23,898 nucleotides of DNA from JBBDRV01 sp040905285 (GCA_040905285.1 JBBDRV010000182.1:1-23898), one strand, 5' to 3'. Shown: positions 14,299 to 22,335, counted from the first letter of the stretch. The notes: a model not told the origin generated them from the letters alone. Translations and numbers: made by a program.

Positions 14299-16089
14299 TT
14301 GGATAAACAGAAAGAATCAAAAGCCGTCGATTCAGATTTGATAAGACGGCTTTACTTTTTTATCAAGCCTTACCGGTGGTACCTGTTTCTGGCAATCGCC
14401 CTGACATTATCGGCCGCTTTTCTCGGGACAGTCAGGCCGAAACTCACACAGATTGCTGTAGACGACTACATCTCAATCGGTGACTTTGAAGGTCTGTTCT
14501 GGATCATTCTGTTGCTTGCAGGAGCCCTCCTGAGCGAATTCATTATACTTGTCTTTAACACGTATCTCACCAGATGGTTCGGTCAGGGAGCCCTGTTTCA
14601 CCTGAGAAATGCCGTCTTTAAAAAGATACAGTCTCTCCATATCCAGTTTTTTGACAAAAACCCGATCGGGCGGTTAATCACCAGGACCACCAGCGACATT
14701 GAAGCGTTGAGTGAGCTTCTTTCTGACGGAGTGGTCAATATGATCGGCGACCTGTTCAGGATCTTTTTTATTCTCTACTTCATGCTGGCCATGAGCTGGG
14801 AGCTTACCCTGATTGCCATTCTGGTTCTGCCGATTCTTTTTCATGCAACATTTCTTTTTAAAGCGAAGGTGCGGGTTTCATTTCTGGAGGTGAGGGACCA
14901 GATTGCCCGTCTCAACTCGTTTGTCCAGGAGCATATCAATGGCATTTCCATTGTTCAGCTGTTCAACCGTGAAAAAAAATCACAGAGTAAATTTGAATCT
15001 ATTAATACCGGGCACAGGCAGGCACATATAAGGACCATATTTTATTTTGCAATATTCTGGCCCGTGGTCGAGGTGCTGGCCAGTCTTGCGATGGCTCTGG
15101 TCGTATGGTATGGAGGGGCCAGGGCCCTGATGGATCAGCTGACATTTGGTGTTTTGCTGGCGTTCATTCAATATGTGAGGCAGTTTTTTAACCCGATCCG
15201 GGGTCTGAGTGAAAAATACAATACCCTCCAGGCGGCACTCGCTTCTTCCGAACGCATTTTTGATGTGCTGGATACAGAGAATATGGTAAAAGATCCCGCT
15301 GAACCTGTATCGGTTGACGGGGTCCGGGGGGCAATCGAATTTGAAAATGTCTGGTTCAGATATAACAGGACTGAAGAGGATGTGCTGAAAGATATCAGCT
15401 TCCGTGTCGAACCAGGTGAAAATGTGGCTATAGTCGGTGCCACAGGTGCGGGGAAAACAACGATTATCAATCTCCTTTTGCGTTATTATGACATCGACAA
15501 GGGATGTATCCGGCTCGACGGAGTAAATATCCGCGACCTCGAAATGAAGAGACTGCGATCGTATTTCGGTCTTGTTTTACAGGACAACGCTCTGTTTTCA
15601 GGCAGTATTCTTGAAAATATCACTCTGGGAAATGAGGATATTACATTAGAGCAGGTTGTGAAAGCGTCAAAACAGGTAGAAGCCCATCATTTTATCCGAA
15701 AGCTTCCCGGAGACTATCATTATGTACTGCGTGAAAGGGGGGCATCATTATCCATGGGGCAAAGGCAGTTAATCTGCTTTGTCAGGGCCATGGTGTACGA
15801 TCCGGCCATTATGATACTTGACGAGGCAACGTCCAGTGTCGATTCAGATACTGAACAGCTGGTGACATCGGCATGTGAAAAGATCATGAAAGGCAGGACA
15901 TCCATTGTTATCGCACACCGGCTTTCAACTATACAGGGTGCGGATACCATTCTTGTAATGCATAAGGGTGAAATACGTGAAATGGGATCCCACACCAGTC
16001 TGTTAAAGAGAAAAGATGGAATTTATAGGCGCTTATATGAATTACAGTATAAAGATCAGCAGTTAAAAGCCAAAGGTTCATTGGCATGA
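14299..16089 (+). CDS. ABC exporter half-transporter with catalytic Walker B and degenerate signature
   Basis: A 596-residue MsbA/LmrA-like half-exporter with a six-helix transmembrane domain (to about residue 320) and a C-terminal NBD. Motifs: Walker A GATGAGKTT near 380, Q-loop LVLQDNALFSG near 428, signature LSMGQRQ near 484 (second Gly replaced by Met), Walker B IMILDEATSSVD near 504 with the catalytic Glu present, and the switch His in IAHRLST near 537. In heterodimers the active site pairs this Walker A/B with the canonical LSGGQ of the other subunit, while the degenerate site pairs LSMGQ with Asp-Asp. That is exactly what the two genes here provide. The start is TTG, 14 bases after the RNase Z stop, suggesting translational coupling. 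Substrate unknown. Confidence 0.9.
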   Translation: MDKQKESKAVDSDLIRRLYFFIKPYRWYLFLAIALTLSAAFLGTVRPKLTQIAVDDYISIGDFEGLFWIILLLAGALLSEFIILVFNTYLTRWFGQGALFHLRNAVFKKIQSLHIQFFDKNPIGRLITRTTSDIEALSELLSDGVVNMIGDLFRIFFILYFMLAMSWELTLIAILVLPILFHATFLFKAKVRVSFLEVRDQIARLNSFVQEHINGISIVQLFNREKKSQSKFESINTGHRQAHIRTIFYFAIFWPVVEVLASLAMALVVWYGGARALMDQLTFGVLLAFIQYVRQFFNPIRGLSEKYNTLQAALASSERIFDVLDTENMVKDPAEPVSVDGVRGAIEFENVWFRYNRTEEDVLKDISFRVEPGENVAIVGATGAGKTTIINLLLRYYDIDKGCIRLDGVNIRDLEMKRLRSYFGLVLQDNALFSGSILENITLGNEDITLEQVVKASKQVEAHHFIRKLPGDYHYVLRERGASLSMGQRQLICFVRAMVYDPAIMILDEATSSVDSDTEQLVTSACEKIMKGRTSIVIAHRLSTIQGADTILVMHKGEIREMGSHTSLLKRKDGIYRRLYELQYKDQQLKAKGSLA

Positions 16090-16270
16090 AGTTTTTATAG
16101 AAAATAAAAGGGTATGCTTTTTGGCAATTTTTACGTTAACGGACTATTAAAATATCATGTATTAAAAACATCATGCTTTTTATTATATCGGTATTTGATC
16201 GGGCCTGGTACTTTGACCGGTTCCGCTCCAGGGCCGGTTCATTTTATATCTAACAATTGAGGAGACAGTT

Positions 16271-16522
16271 ATGAAGAAGAGAGACAAAACAGCCAGAGAG
16301 ATGAGGAATACTTTGGATGCGAAAAGAGATAAACTTGAAGCAACCTATATTGAACTGATAGACAAGTTGCGTGCGGAGAAGGAGCAAATAGAATTTGATC
16401 TCAAGCACGAGTATAGAAATGCCCGCCGGTATATCCGGGCTAATCCGGAGTATGGCGTGGGAATGGCATTTGTGAGTGGTCTGGTAATTGGTGTACTTTT
16501 AGGAAAAATTTCTCAACGATAA
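16271..16522 (+). CDS. Small tail-anchored coiled-coil protein (DUF883/ElaB-like)
   Basis: An 83-residue protein. Residues 1-55 are a highly charged helix with heptad-like spacing (KRDKLEATYIELIDKLRAEK and onward), and the C-terminus is a single hydrophobic helix, PEYGVGMAFVSGLVIGVLLG, ending KISQR. This is the layout of the ElaB/YqjD/YgaM (DUF883) family, in which the C-terminal helix holds the protein in the inner membrane and the coiled coil faces the cytoplasm; E. coli members associate with ribosomes. The start is secure: GAGGAG sits 8 bases before the ATG. It precedes prfB by 14 bases on the same strand. The 181 bases upstream of it are AT-rich and may hold its promoter; I see no gene there. 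Family assignment rests on architecture rather than a diagnostic motif. Confidence 0.65.
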   Translation: MKKRDKTAREMRNTLDAKRDKLEATYIELIDKLRAEKEQIEFDLKHEYRNARRYIRANPEYGVGMAFVSGLVIGVLLGKISQR

Positions 16523-16536
16523 TTTCAAAGCGGCCG

Positions 16537-17659
16537 ATGGAAACTTCCAATACAGATTCAATGGATGAACTCTTCGAGCGACTGGATGCGCTCAGGGGGT
16601 ATCTTTGACTATGATAAACGAAAAATTAAAATTATTGAGCTGCAGGAACAGATCCAGGAGCCCGGCTTTTGGGACGATCCGGACCATGCGAGCATGATAA
16701 TGCGGCTTATTGACCAGGAAAAGAGTCTTATCGAGAGCTGGGACGAACTGGACGATTTGCGCAACAGCATTCAGGTATACAGGCAATTTCAGGAAGAGGG
16801 AGAGGATGTCGCGGCAGAAATCCGAACGGAAGCCGACCTGTTCAGTAAAAAGCTCGAAGAGCTTGAACTGAAGAACATGCTGACCGGAGAAGATGATCAC
16901 CGTGATGCAATCCTCACTTTTAATCCCGGTGCGGGGGGCACCGAAAGCCAGGACTGGGCGGAAATGCTCTTCCGGATGTATTCAAGATGGGCTGAACAGA
17001 ATAATTTTACGGTGTCGACAATAGAATACCAGGTGGGAGATGTGGCCGGCATAAAAAGTGCCACAATCGAAGTCAGCGGCGCCAATGCCTACGGCTTTAC
17101 CAAAGCTGAAAGTGGTGTTCACCGGCTCGTGCGCATTTCTCCGTTTGACAGCAATTCCAGAAGGCATACCTCGTTCTGTTCGGTATTTGTCTCTCCACTG
17201 ATTGACGATACCATCGATGTGGAGGTAAATGAAAGTGAGGTTGAACTGCAACGTTTTCACGCCAGCGGTGCGGGAGGCCAGAATGTAAATAAAGTTGAAA
17301 CCGGAGTCAGGCTGATCTGGGAAGGGGTGCTTTCCGACGGAACCGTCAAACAGGTCGTTTCCGAGTGTCAGCAGGAGAGGTCGCAGCTTCAAAACCGGCA
17401 GAAAGCGATGATTATGCTCAAGTCAAAAATCTACGAACTGGAAAAGAATATAAAGGAAAGGGAGATGCAGAAGCTGCAGGATTCCAAGAGCAAGATTGAA
17501 TGGGGCTCGCAGATACGCTCGTATGTTTTTCATCCCTACAAAATGGTAAAGGATCACCGCACCAATTTTGAGACCGGAGATGTAGACAGCGTAATGGATG
17601 GGGATCTTAACGGATTCATCAAGGCTTATTTAATGGAGGGCGTGGGGCAGGAGCCGTAA
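16537..17659 (+). CDS. prfB: Peptide chain release factor 2, expressed by programmed +1 frameshift
   Basis: RF2 reads UGA and UAA stop codons. A zero-frame ORF from 16537 (23 codons, ending LRGYL) meets an in-frame TGA at 16606-16608; the rest is read in the +1 frame from GAC at 16607, giving a 373-residue protein (E. coli RF2 is 365). The stop-recognition tripeptide SPF is in RISPFDSNSRRHTSFCSVFV, and the peptidyl-hydrolysis GGQ is in ASGAGGQNVNKVETGVRL. The acidic N-terminal helices (LEELELKNML) are typical. The start at 16537 gives a lead peptide close in length to that of E. coli (25 codons); an alternative ATG at 16561 is possible. It is not a pseudogene: the frame change sits exactly at the known recoding signal. 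coaE follows after a single base. Confidence 0.95.
16594..16608 (+). promoter_or_regulatory. prfB programmed +1 frameshift site
   Basis: AGGGGGTATCTTTGAC (from 16594) matches the E. coli RF2 recoding signal base for base: an internal Shine-Dalgarno-like AGGGGG, a 3-base spacer, the slippery CTT and the poor terminator TGA followed by C. When RF2 is scarce, the ribosome pauses at UGA and slips +1, making more RF2, so the gene regulates itself. Confidence 0.96.
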
Positions 17660-17660
17660 G

Positions 17661-18296
17661 ATGGTCACAGTAGGGATTACCGGAGGCATAGGCAGTGGAA
17701 AAAGTACCGTATGCGCCGAATGGGATAAACTGGGTGCCGTGATCGTATATGCCGATGACCTTGCCAAAGAACTGATGGTGGGCGATCAGGAGCTGGTTGA
17801 AGAGATCCGCTCGGCGTTCGGCAGTGAATCCTATTTTGCAGATGGTGCCCTGAACCGGGAGTTTCTGGCTTCAGAAGCATTTGCCCGCGGGAGAGCGGAT
17901 GAGCTTAACAAACTGGTCCACCCTGTTGTATCGAAACGGGTAAGGGACCGGATGAGCCGTGCAGAAAAAGAGGGGGCAGACATGTTTGTGGAGGAAGCGG
18001 CCCTGCTGCTGGACAAGGGCCGTCCAGACATTTTTGACTATATCGTACTGGTCACGGCAGGGAAAAGCCTTCGCCTGGATCGGGTGAGTGAAAGGGATGG
18101 CGCCCCCGCTGAAGATGTGATGGCAAGGATGAAGAGACAGAGATGTTTTGATGAACTGCTGCACCTCTGTGATTTTGTGATCAGCAACGACTCGTCCCTT
18201 GCCGAACTAAGGAGAGAGGCCGTTGAGGTTTATCATCAAATGAAAGGAAAGGGGCCGGAATCCGGCGCGGCATCACAAGAGAGAGCTGAGCTGTGA
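17661..18296 (+). CDS. coaE: Dephospho-CoA kinase
   Basis: A 211-residue P-loop kinase that phosphorylates the ribose 3'-OH of dephospho-CoA with ATP, the last step of coenzyme A synthesis in the cytoplasm. The N-terminal Walker A GITGGIGSGKSTV is typical of CoaE, followed by the conserved YADDLAKELM (normally DAD-type acidic motif) near residue 30. LNKLVHPVVSKRVRDRM near 95 and VEEAALLLDKG near 120 (E-P/A-LL pattern) are further family signatures, then a lid region RLDRVSERDG and a C-terminal FVISNDSSLAELRREA. The start is one base after the prfB stop, with AGGAG before it, so the two are translated from one transcript. Confidence 0.93.
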   Translation: MVTVGITGGIGSGKSTVCAEWDKLGAVIVYADDLAKELMVGDQELVEEIRSAFGSESYFADGALNREFLASEAFARGRADELNKLVHPVVSKRVRDRMSRAEKEGADMFVEEAALLLDKGRPDIFDYIVLVTAGKSLRLDRVSERDGAPAEDVMARMKRQRCFDELLHLCDFVISNDSSLAELRREAVEVYHQMKGKGPESGAASQERAEL

Positions 18297-18309
18297 ACAT
18301 GAAATCAAC

Positions 18310-18385
18310 AGTGAGCACCAAATTCAGCGAACACTAAATCAACGAACACCAAATCAACGAACACCAAATCAACGAACACCAAATC
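18310..18385. repeat. 15-bp tandem repeat, four units, after coaE
   Basis: Units AACGAACACCAAATC start at 18326 (variant AGCGAACACTAAATC), 18341, 18356 and 18371; the last three are identical. A more degraded copy precedes them (18310-18325). It is direct, without spacers, so it is not a CRISPR. It lies in the 311-bp gap between coaE and the fructose-bisphosphatase gene, which shows no gene. Confidence 0.93.
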
Positions 18386-18469
18386 AGGGAGTCGGAATCA
18401 TGTTTTACGAAATATTAGTAACTTGATATAACATACTCTGTCAACTCTGAAACGGAGGGGGAGGAAGTC

Positions 18470-18521
18470 GCAGATTTCCGCAGATAAAGCAGATCCTCAC
18501 AGAAAAGCAGATAAAACAGAT
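18470..18521. repeat. Irregular GCAGAT repeats upstream of fbp
   Basis: GCAGAT occurs at 18470, 18480, 18489 and 18507, with a final CAGAT at 18517, separated by short AT-rich spacers. On the other strand this reads ATCTGC repeated, with an ATCTGCGGAAATCTGCG block. Such ATCTGCG-type phrases recur as intergenic repeats in some Bacteroidota-like genomes (recalled, not checked). It lies about 90 bases before the fructose-bisphosphatase start and may be part of its leader or promoter region. Confidence 0.6.
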
Positions 18522-18607
18522 AAACAATAAGCATAAGGCAACATGTGCAGAATTCATGTACAGACAGTGTATAAAATCAATGACAGACTGAAGATGAAGA
18601 TTGAAAG

Positions 18608-19648
18608 ATGACAAAGATCGGGCCAAAACTATTGAGAACGTTAGAAGAGTATATAATACAAACCCAGAATCGTTTTCCCGGGGCTACGGGTGAACTTTCC
18701 CAGCTGTTGAGAGACATCGCCCTTGCTGCAAAAATCATATCCCGTGAGGTGAACAAGGCGGGGATCACGAATATCCTCGGGGTTGACGGAAGTATCAATG
18801 TTCACGGGGAGTCGGTAAAAAAGCTGGATTTGTTTGCAGACCAGCAGCTTATTTCAGCTCTTGACCGCTCGCTGATTACCTGCATGGTGATTTCAGAAGA
18901 AAATGACGGCATTATCCGGCTCAACCATGAGGGGGGTAAATACATAGTCTACCTGGATCCCCTTGACGGCTCTTCCAACATTGATGTCAATGTATCCATA
19001 GGTAGTATTTTTTCCATTTACATGCGTCCGGCCCGTCATGACGGCAAACTCCTTGAACAGGATGCCATGCAGCAGGGTATCCGCCAGGTGGCGGCAGGCT
19101 ACGTTCTGTACGGGTCCAGTACGATTATGGCCTATACGACCGGCATGGGCGTCAGTACATTTACACTGGACCCCAGCATAGGGGAATTCATCCTGGCTGA
19201 AGCCAATATCAAAATACCGGAGTACGGGAACATATACAGTATCAATGAGGGCAGTTACAATTCCTGGTCCGGCGGGCTTAAAAAGTATATCAAATACTGT
19301 CAGGAGGAAGATCCCGGAACGGACAGGCCCTGCAAAGCCCGGTATATAGGATCCATGGTTGCCGATATCCACCGTACCCTGCTGCAGGGAGGAATTTTCA
19401 TCTATCCGGAAAGCAGCATGTATCCCGAAGGGAAACTGAGACTGATGTACGAGTGCAACCCCCTCGGATTTATCATTGAACAGGCGGGGGGAATGGCTAT
19501 AGACGGGGAAAAAAGAATTCTTGAAATCGAGCCCGAATCCATTCATCAGTGTACACCCGTCTACATCGGTTCCAAACAGAATGTGCTGAAGGTAAAGGAA
19601 TTCCTTGAAAAGAACGCGGAGAAGAAACCGCTGGAAACAAATCGGTAG
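18608..19648 (+). CDS. fbp: Fructose-1,6-bisphosphatase, class I
   Basis: A 346-residue class I fructose-1,6-bisphosphatase, the gluconeogenic enzyme hydrolysing fructose 1,6-bisphosphate to fructose 6-phosphate in the cytoplasm. The diagnostic metal-binding motif DPLDGSSNIDVNVSIG is at about residue 117, preceded by VISEENDGII with a metal-binding Glu pair near residue 98 and by GESVKKLDLFADQQ near 60. YVLYGSSTIM and the C-terminal CNPLGFIIEQAGGMAIDG (substrate-binding and closing loop) are also typical. Length fits the family (about 330-350). The gene has a repeat-bearing 311-bp upstream spacer and is convergent with the DUF192 gene. A weak GGCGC/GCGCC hairpin (near 19674-19694) without a U-tract lies in the convergent gap. 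Confidence 0.95.
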   Translation: MTKIGPKLLRTLEEYIIQTQNRFPGATGELSQLLRDIALAAKIISREVNKAGITNILGVDGSINVHGESVKKLDLFADQQLISALDRSLITCMVISEENDGIIRLNHEGGKYIVYLDPLDGSSNIDVNVSIGSIFSIYMRPARHDGKLLEQDAMQQGIRQVAAGYVLYGSSTIMAYTTGMGVSTFTLDPSIGEFILAEANIKIPEYGNIYSINEGSYNSWSGGLKKYIKYCQEEDPGTDRPCKARYIGSMVADIHRTLLQGGIFIYPESSMYPEGKLRLMYECNPLGFIIEQAGGMAIDGEKRILEIEPESIHQCTPVYIGSKQNVLKVKEFLEKNAEKKPLETNR

Positions 19649-19748
19649 GCTGCCTTTGTCGGCCTTTGTATCCGGCGCTGATGACACAGGCGCCATTCTG
19701 TAAACAGCCACCCTGAGGCAATCCTGTCCATCATCCATGGGTCAGTAT

Positions 19749-20231
19749 TCATAATTCATAGGCTATACTCATGCCTTCCTTGATATCGTTGCGACGTGTA
19801 TAGCCGGCATTGGTTTCCACTGCGTACATGGCCGTGGCCCCGGAGGAGACGTTCCGTTCTGAATAGGGGAGTGTATTCCGGTGAATTCGTACAATCTCCA
19901 TTTCCTCACTGACGAAAATTATATCAAGGGCAAGGGGCGTATTTGCCATCCAGAAACTGCGGGGCTTTTCATCCGGGAAGATAAAGAGCATGCCCCTGTC
20001 CATCGGCATTTCAAACACATCCATTAATCCGGTCGCCCTGGATGCATCAGTATCTGCGACGGCAGCTTGAATAGAGGAGACGGTGTCCGCTTTCTCTGCA
20101 ATAAAGTGTACCGTTGCACTGTAGTCCGGTATGCGACCTTCTTCTGCCGGCATTCTCTCATCATTTTCGTTGCAGGCGGAAATCAGAAAAAATACGGGAA
20201 ATAAAAGAGGATACAGGTATCGGGTCATCAT
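19749..20231 (-). CDS. DUF192 lipoprotein
   Basis: A 160-residue DUF192 protein. The N-terminus is a lipoprotein signal: a hydrophobic stretch (LYPLLFPVFFLI) ending SAC near residues 18-20, so the mature protein should be lipid-anchored at Cys. The DUF192 core is clear: RATGLMDVFEMPMDRGMLFI near residues 65-84, then PRSFWMANTPLALDIIFV near residues 90-107, matching the family pattern GLM...GMLF.F...FWM.NT...LD..F. The function of DUF192 is not established. A second ATG three bases inside (20228) is an equally possible start. The gene converges with fbp; upstream it is divergent from rimP across about 350 bases. Confidence 0.92.
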   Translation of the reverse strand: MMTRYLYPLLFPVFFLISACNENDERMPAEEGRIPDYSATVHFIAEKADTVSSIQAAVADTDASRATGLMDVFEMPMDRGMLFIFPDEKPRSFWMANTPLALDIIFVSEEMEIVRIHRNTLPYSERNVSSGATAMYAVETNAGYTRRNDIKEGMSIAYEL

Positions 20232-20494
20232 GACGGCTTGCGGTTTTCAAATTGGGATTGCAGGATACAGCGGCAGTAAATAGTCGCTGTAAACAATACA
20301 TGATTTGAAACATCCGGAAATTTATTCAATAACGGAAACAAACATGCTTCCCGGGACAATCCAGGCCTGCAGCAAGTGGACGTACTGCCATCCGGCTGGA
20401 CATCCATTTGATTAGTGGTGTCAGGCGATTGCATGAGTAACAGGAGACAATAACGGATCCTGTAACCGGTTACTCTATCTGCAAGCGGGTTATG
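20232..20494. other. Divergent intergenic region without a gene
   Basis: The 354 bases between the DUF192 gene and rimP contain no gene I can support. A 68-codon minus-strand reading frame (20228-20434) overlaps the DUF192 start and has no protein family features. The right part carries the probable rimP promoter and leader hairpin, listed separately. Confidence 0.6.
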
Positions 20495-20523
20495 TTGTTA
20501 TTCTCGCTTAATCAAAGTATTTT
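20495..20523 (+). promoter_or_regulatory. Candidate rimP-nusA-infB promoter
   Basis: TTGTTA (20495-20500) and TATTTT (20518-20523) are separated by 17 bases, a sigma70-like layout with 4 of 6 consensus matches in each box. Transcription would start about 20530, placing the terminator-like hairpin at the very 5' end of the mRNA. If the organism uses a Bacteroidota-type sigma factor the consensus differs, so confidence is low. Confidence 0.3.
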
Positions 20524-20533
20524 AGGATTCTGT

Positions 20534-20564
20534 AGTGAGCGCCGAAAGGTTCTCACTTTTTTTT
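20534..20564 (+). terminator. Terminator-like leader hairpin upstream of rimP
   Basis: AGTGAG (20534-20539) pairs with CTCACT (20552-20557), continuing after one mismatch through a G-U pair and CC/GG to a GAAA tetraloop (20544-20547). Eight T residues (20557-20564) follow. This is the form of an intrinsic terminator, yet it lies only 21 bases before the rimP start and has no gene just upstream on this strand, so it is best read as an attenuator or leader. RimP/nusA leaders with terminator hairpins are known in other bacteria. Confidence 0.6.
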
Positions 20565-20566
20565 GT

Positions 20567-20579
20567 ACCTGAATCAGGT
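20567..20579. promoter_or_regulatory. 13-bp palindrome over the rimP ribosome-binding region
   Basis: ACCTGAATCAGGT is a perfect odd palindrome lying between the U-tract of the leader hairpin and the rimP ATG at 20586. Its right half supplies the CAGG that could pair with 16S rRNA. It could be a DNA operator or alter ribosome access, but the size is small enough to be chance. Confidence 0.3.
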
Positions 20580-20585
20580 TAAACA

Positions 20586-21044
20586 ATGGATACGGAACAG
20601 ATAAATAACATCAAAGAACTTGCCGAACCTATTGTTGAGCAAGAAGATCTGTTTGTTGTGGATGTTGAGGAGAAAGGCAGTGATGAAACTGTTCTCTGGA
20701 TTTATGTTGATTCGGAGAAAGATGATGTGAGTGTTGAGTCATGCACAAAAATCAGTCGTGAGTTGGGTTTTGTGATTGAGGCTCATGAAGTCGTTCAGTC
20801 AAGATATCGGTTGAATGTCTCATCACCGGGTCTGAGCCGGCCTTTGACGGATCTCAGACAGTACAGAAAAAACCAGGGTCGTATCACAAGAATCAAGTTT
20901 AAGAGCTCTGAAGGCTATGAAAAGCTGGAGGGCGTGCTTAAGGAAGTATCCGATAATATCGTAGAGGTCGAGGTCGACAAGAATGAAACCAGAAAAATCC
21001 CGTTTGATTCAATTGTAGAGACCAAAATTATTCCAAAAATATAA
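20586..21044 (+). CDS. rimP: Ribosome maturation factor RimP
   Basis: A 152-residue RimP protein, needed for 30S subunit maturation. The N-terminal alpha/beta domain has the typical IVEQEDLFVVDVEEKGSDET then LWIYVDSEKDDVSVESCTKI, and the family signature YRLNVSSPGLSRPLTDLRQYR (in part) is at about residues 78-98, where the conserved EVSSPGxxRPL pattern is clear. The C-terminal SH3-like domain (GVLKEVSDNIVEVEV near residue 120) follows. Length and the order rimP-nusA-infB are both classical. The Shine-Dalgarno-like AGG is within the palindrome ACCTGAATCAGGT just before the start. Confidence 0.95.
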   Translation: MDTEQINNIKELAEPIVEQEDLFVVDVEEKGSDETVLWIYVDSEKDDVSVESCTKISRELGFVIEAHEVVQSRYRLNVSSPGLSRPLTDLRQYRKNQGRITRIKFKSSEGYEKLEGVLKEVSDNIVEVEVDKNETRKIPFDSIVETKIIPKI

Positions 21045-21078
21045 CGGCAGCGACTGCTTCTAAACAGGACAATCCCAG

Positions 21079-22335
21079 ATGCAAAATGACGTTTCCAAAC
21101 TGATCATTCAATCTTTCGCAGAGATTGCGAAGGATAAAAGTATAGATAAGAATCTGTTGCTTACTATTCTGGAAGATGTATTCCGGACAATGATTCGTAA
21201 AAAATATGAATCAGACGAGTCTTTCGAGGTCATTCTCAATCCGGACAGGGGAGAGATTCAGATTCTGCACATACGCGAAGTGGTCCCCGCTGAAGAGCTG
21301 ACCAATCCGGTGTCGGAAATTTCCCTTGAGGAAGCTAAAAAGAATGATCCTGATCTGGAGTTGTACGATGAATTCGCCCAGGAAATTTCCATTACCGATT
21401 TCGGCCGGCGGGCGGTAACCATGGCCAGGCAGCAGCTGGCACAGCGGATCAGGGAAATTGAAAAGGATAACATCTTTGAAGATTATTCAGACAGGGTGGG
21501 TGAGATTGTTTTGGGAGATGTCTACCAGGTTCGCAGCAGGGATATCCTGGTAAACCATAATGGTGTCGAACTGGTGATGCCCAAAAGTGAGCAGATTTAT
21601 AAAGACCGCTACCGCAAGGGAGATACGATTCGTGCGGTCGTGGTTGAAGTCAAGCGTTATAACGGCAATCCATCTGTCATCATTTCAAGAACATCGCCGC
21701 TCTTTCTGGAGCGTTTGTTCGAAAATGAAATACCGGAAGTTTTCGACGGTATTATCGATATAGTGAAAATTGCCAGAGAGCCGGGGGACAGATCCAAAGT
21801 AGCTGTCCTTTCCCATGATGAGAGAGTGGATCCTGTAGGAGCCTGTGTGGGTATGAAAGGGGTCCGGATACATGCTATTGTCCGGGAGTTGCAAAATGAA
21901 AATATTGATGTGATTAACTATACGGAAGACAAGTTTGAATTTATCAAGCGCGCCCTGCAACCTGCACGGGTGCTCAAGGTGGAGCTCAGTGAAGATGACA
22001 GGCAAGCCAACGTGCTTGTTCCTGCGGATGAAGTGTCCAAAGCTATTGGTAAAGGCGGCGTCAACATAAGACTGGCGTCCAAACTTACTGATTGTGAAAT
22101 CGATGTCTACAGGGAAGTAGACGAAGAGGATGACATTGATCTTAGCGAGTTTGAAGTCGATTTCGGAGCTGAAACCGTTCAGATGTTATATGATATCGGT
22201 TGTGATACGGCGAGAGCCGTGCTCGCTTTGAGCGAGGATGAAATAGTCAGCCGGACAGAGGGCCAAATCAGTCCGGAAGAAGCAGAAAAGATTATTGATA
22301 TCATCTCATATGAATTTGAGGACGAGGCAGATTGA
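21079..22335 (+). CDS. nusA: Transcription termination/antitermination factor NusA
   Basis: A 418-residue NusA, which binds RNA polymerase and nascent RNA and governs pausing, termination and antitermination. Domains in order: the N-terminal RNAP-binding domain (about 1-130, ending FGRRAVTMARQQLAQRIREI, typical), S1 (about 135-200, VGEIVLGDVYQVRSRDILVN), KH1 (about 205-280, with DPVGACVGMKGVRIHAIVRE, the GXXG loop) and KH2 (about 285-345, with SKAIGKGGVNIRLASKLT). A short C-terminal helix-hairpin region (MLYDIGCDTARAVLALSEDE) follows, one repeat only, so the two acidic repeats of E. coli NusA are absent. It starts 34 bases after rimP and is part of the rimP-nusA-infB operon. Confidence 0.95.
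   Translation: MQNDVSKLIIQSFAEIAKDKSIDKNLLLTILEDVFRTMIRKKYESDESFEVILNPDRGEIQILHIREVVPAEELTNPVSEISLEEAKKNDPDLELYDEFAQEISITDFGRRAVTMARQQLAQRIREIEKDNIFEDYSDRVGEIVLGDVYQVRSRDILVNHNGVELVMPKSEQIYKDRYRKGDTIRAVVVEVKRYNGNPSVIISRTSPLFLERLFENEIPEVFDGIIDIVKIAREPGDRSKVAVLSHDERVDPVGACVGMKGVRIHAIVRELQNENIDVINYTEDKFEFIKRALQPARVLKVELSEDDRQANVLVPADEVSKAIGKGGVNIRLASKLTDCEIDVYREVDEEDDIDLSEFEVDFGAETVQMLYDIGCDTARAVLALSEDEIVSRTEGQISPEEAEKIIDIISYEFEDEAD

Noticed and set aside
16201..16250. Terminator or riboswitch upstream of the small coiled-coil gene
   Set aside because: GGCC-rich arms can pair only imperfectly with a bulge, and the following T-run is weak.
16561..16608. prfB as a frameshifted pseudogene
   Set aside because: The frame change is exactly at the conserved RF2 recoding signal, and the rest of the protein is intact with SPF and GGQ.
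18326..18385. CRISPR array
   Set aside because: The 15-bp units are adjacent with no spacers, and no cas genes are nearby.
19674..19694. Terminator between fbp and the DUF192 gene
   Set aside because: The GGCGC/GCGCC stem is only 5 bp and lacks a T-tract on either side, so it was not listed as a terminator.
20228..20434. 68-codon minus-strand reading frame upstream of the DUF192 gene
   Set aside because: No recognisable domain, no ribosome-binding site, and overlap with the DUF192 start; likely spurious.
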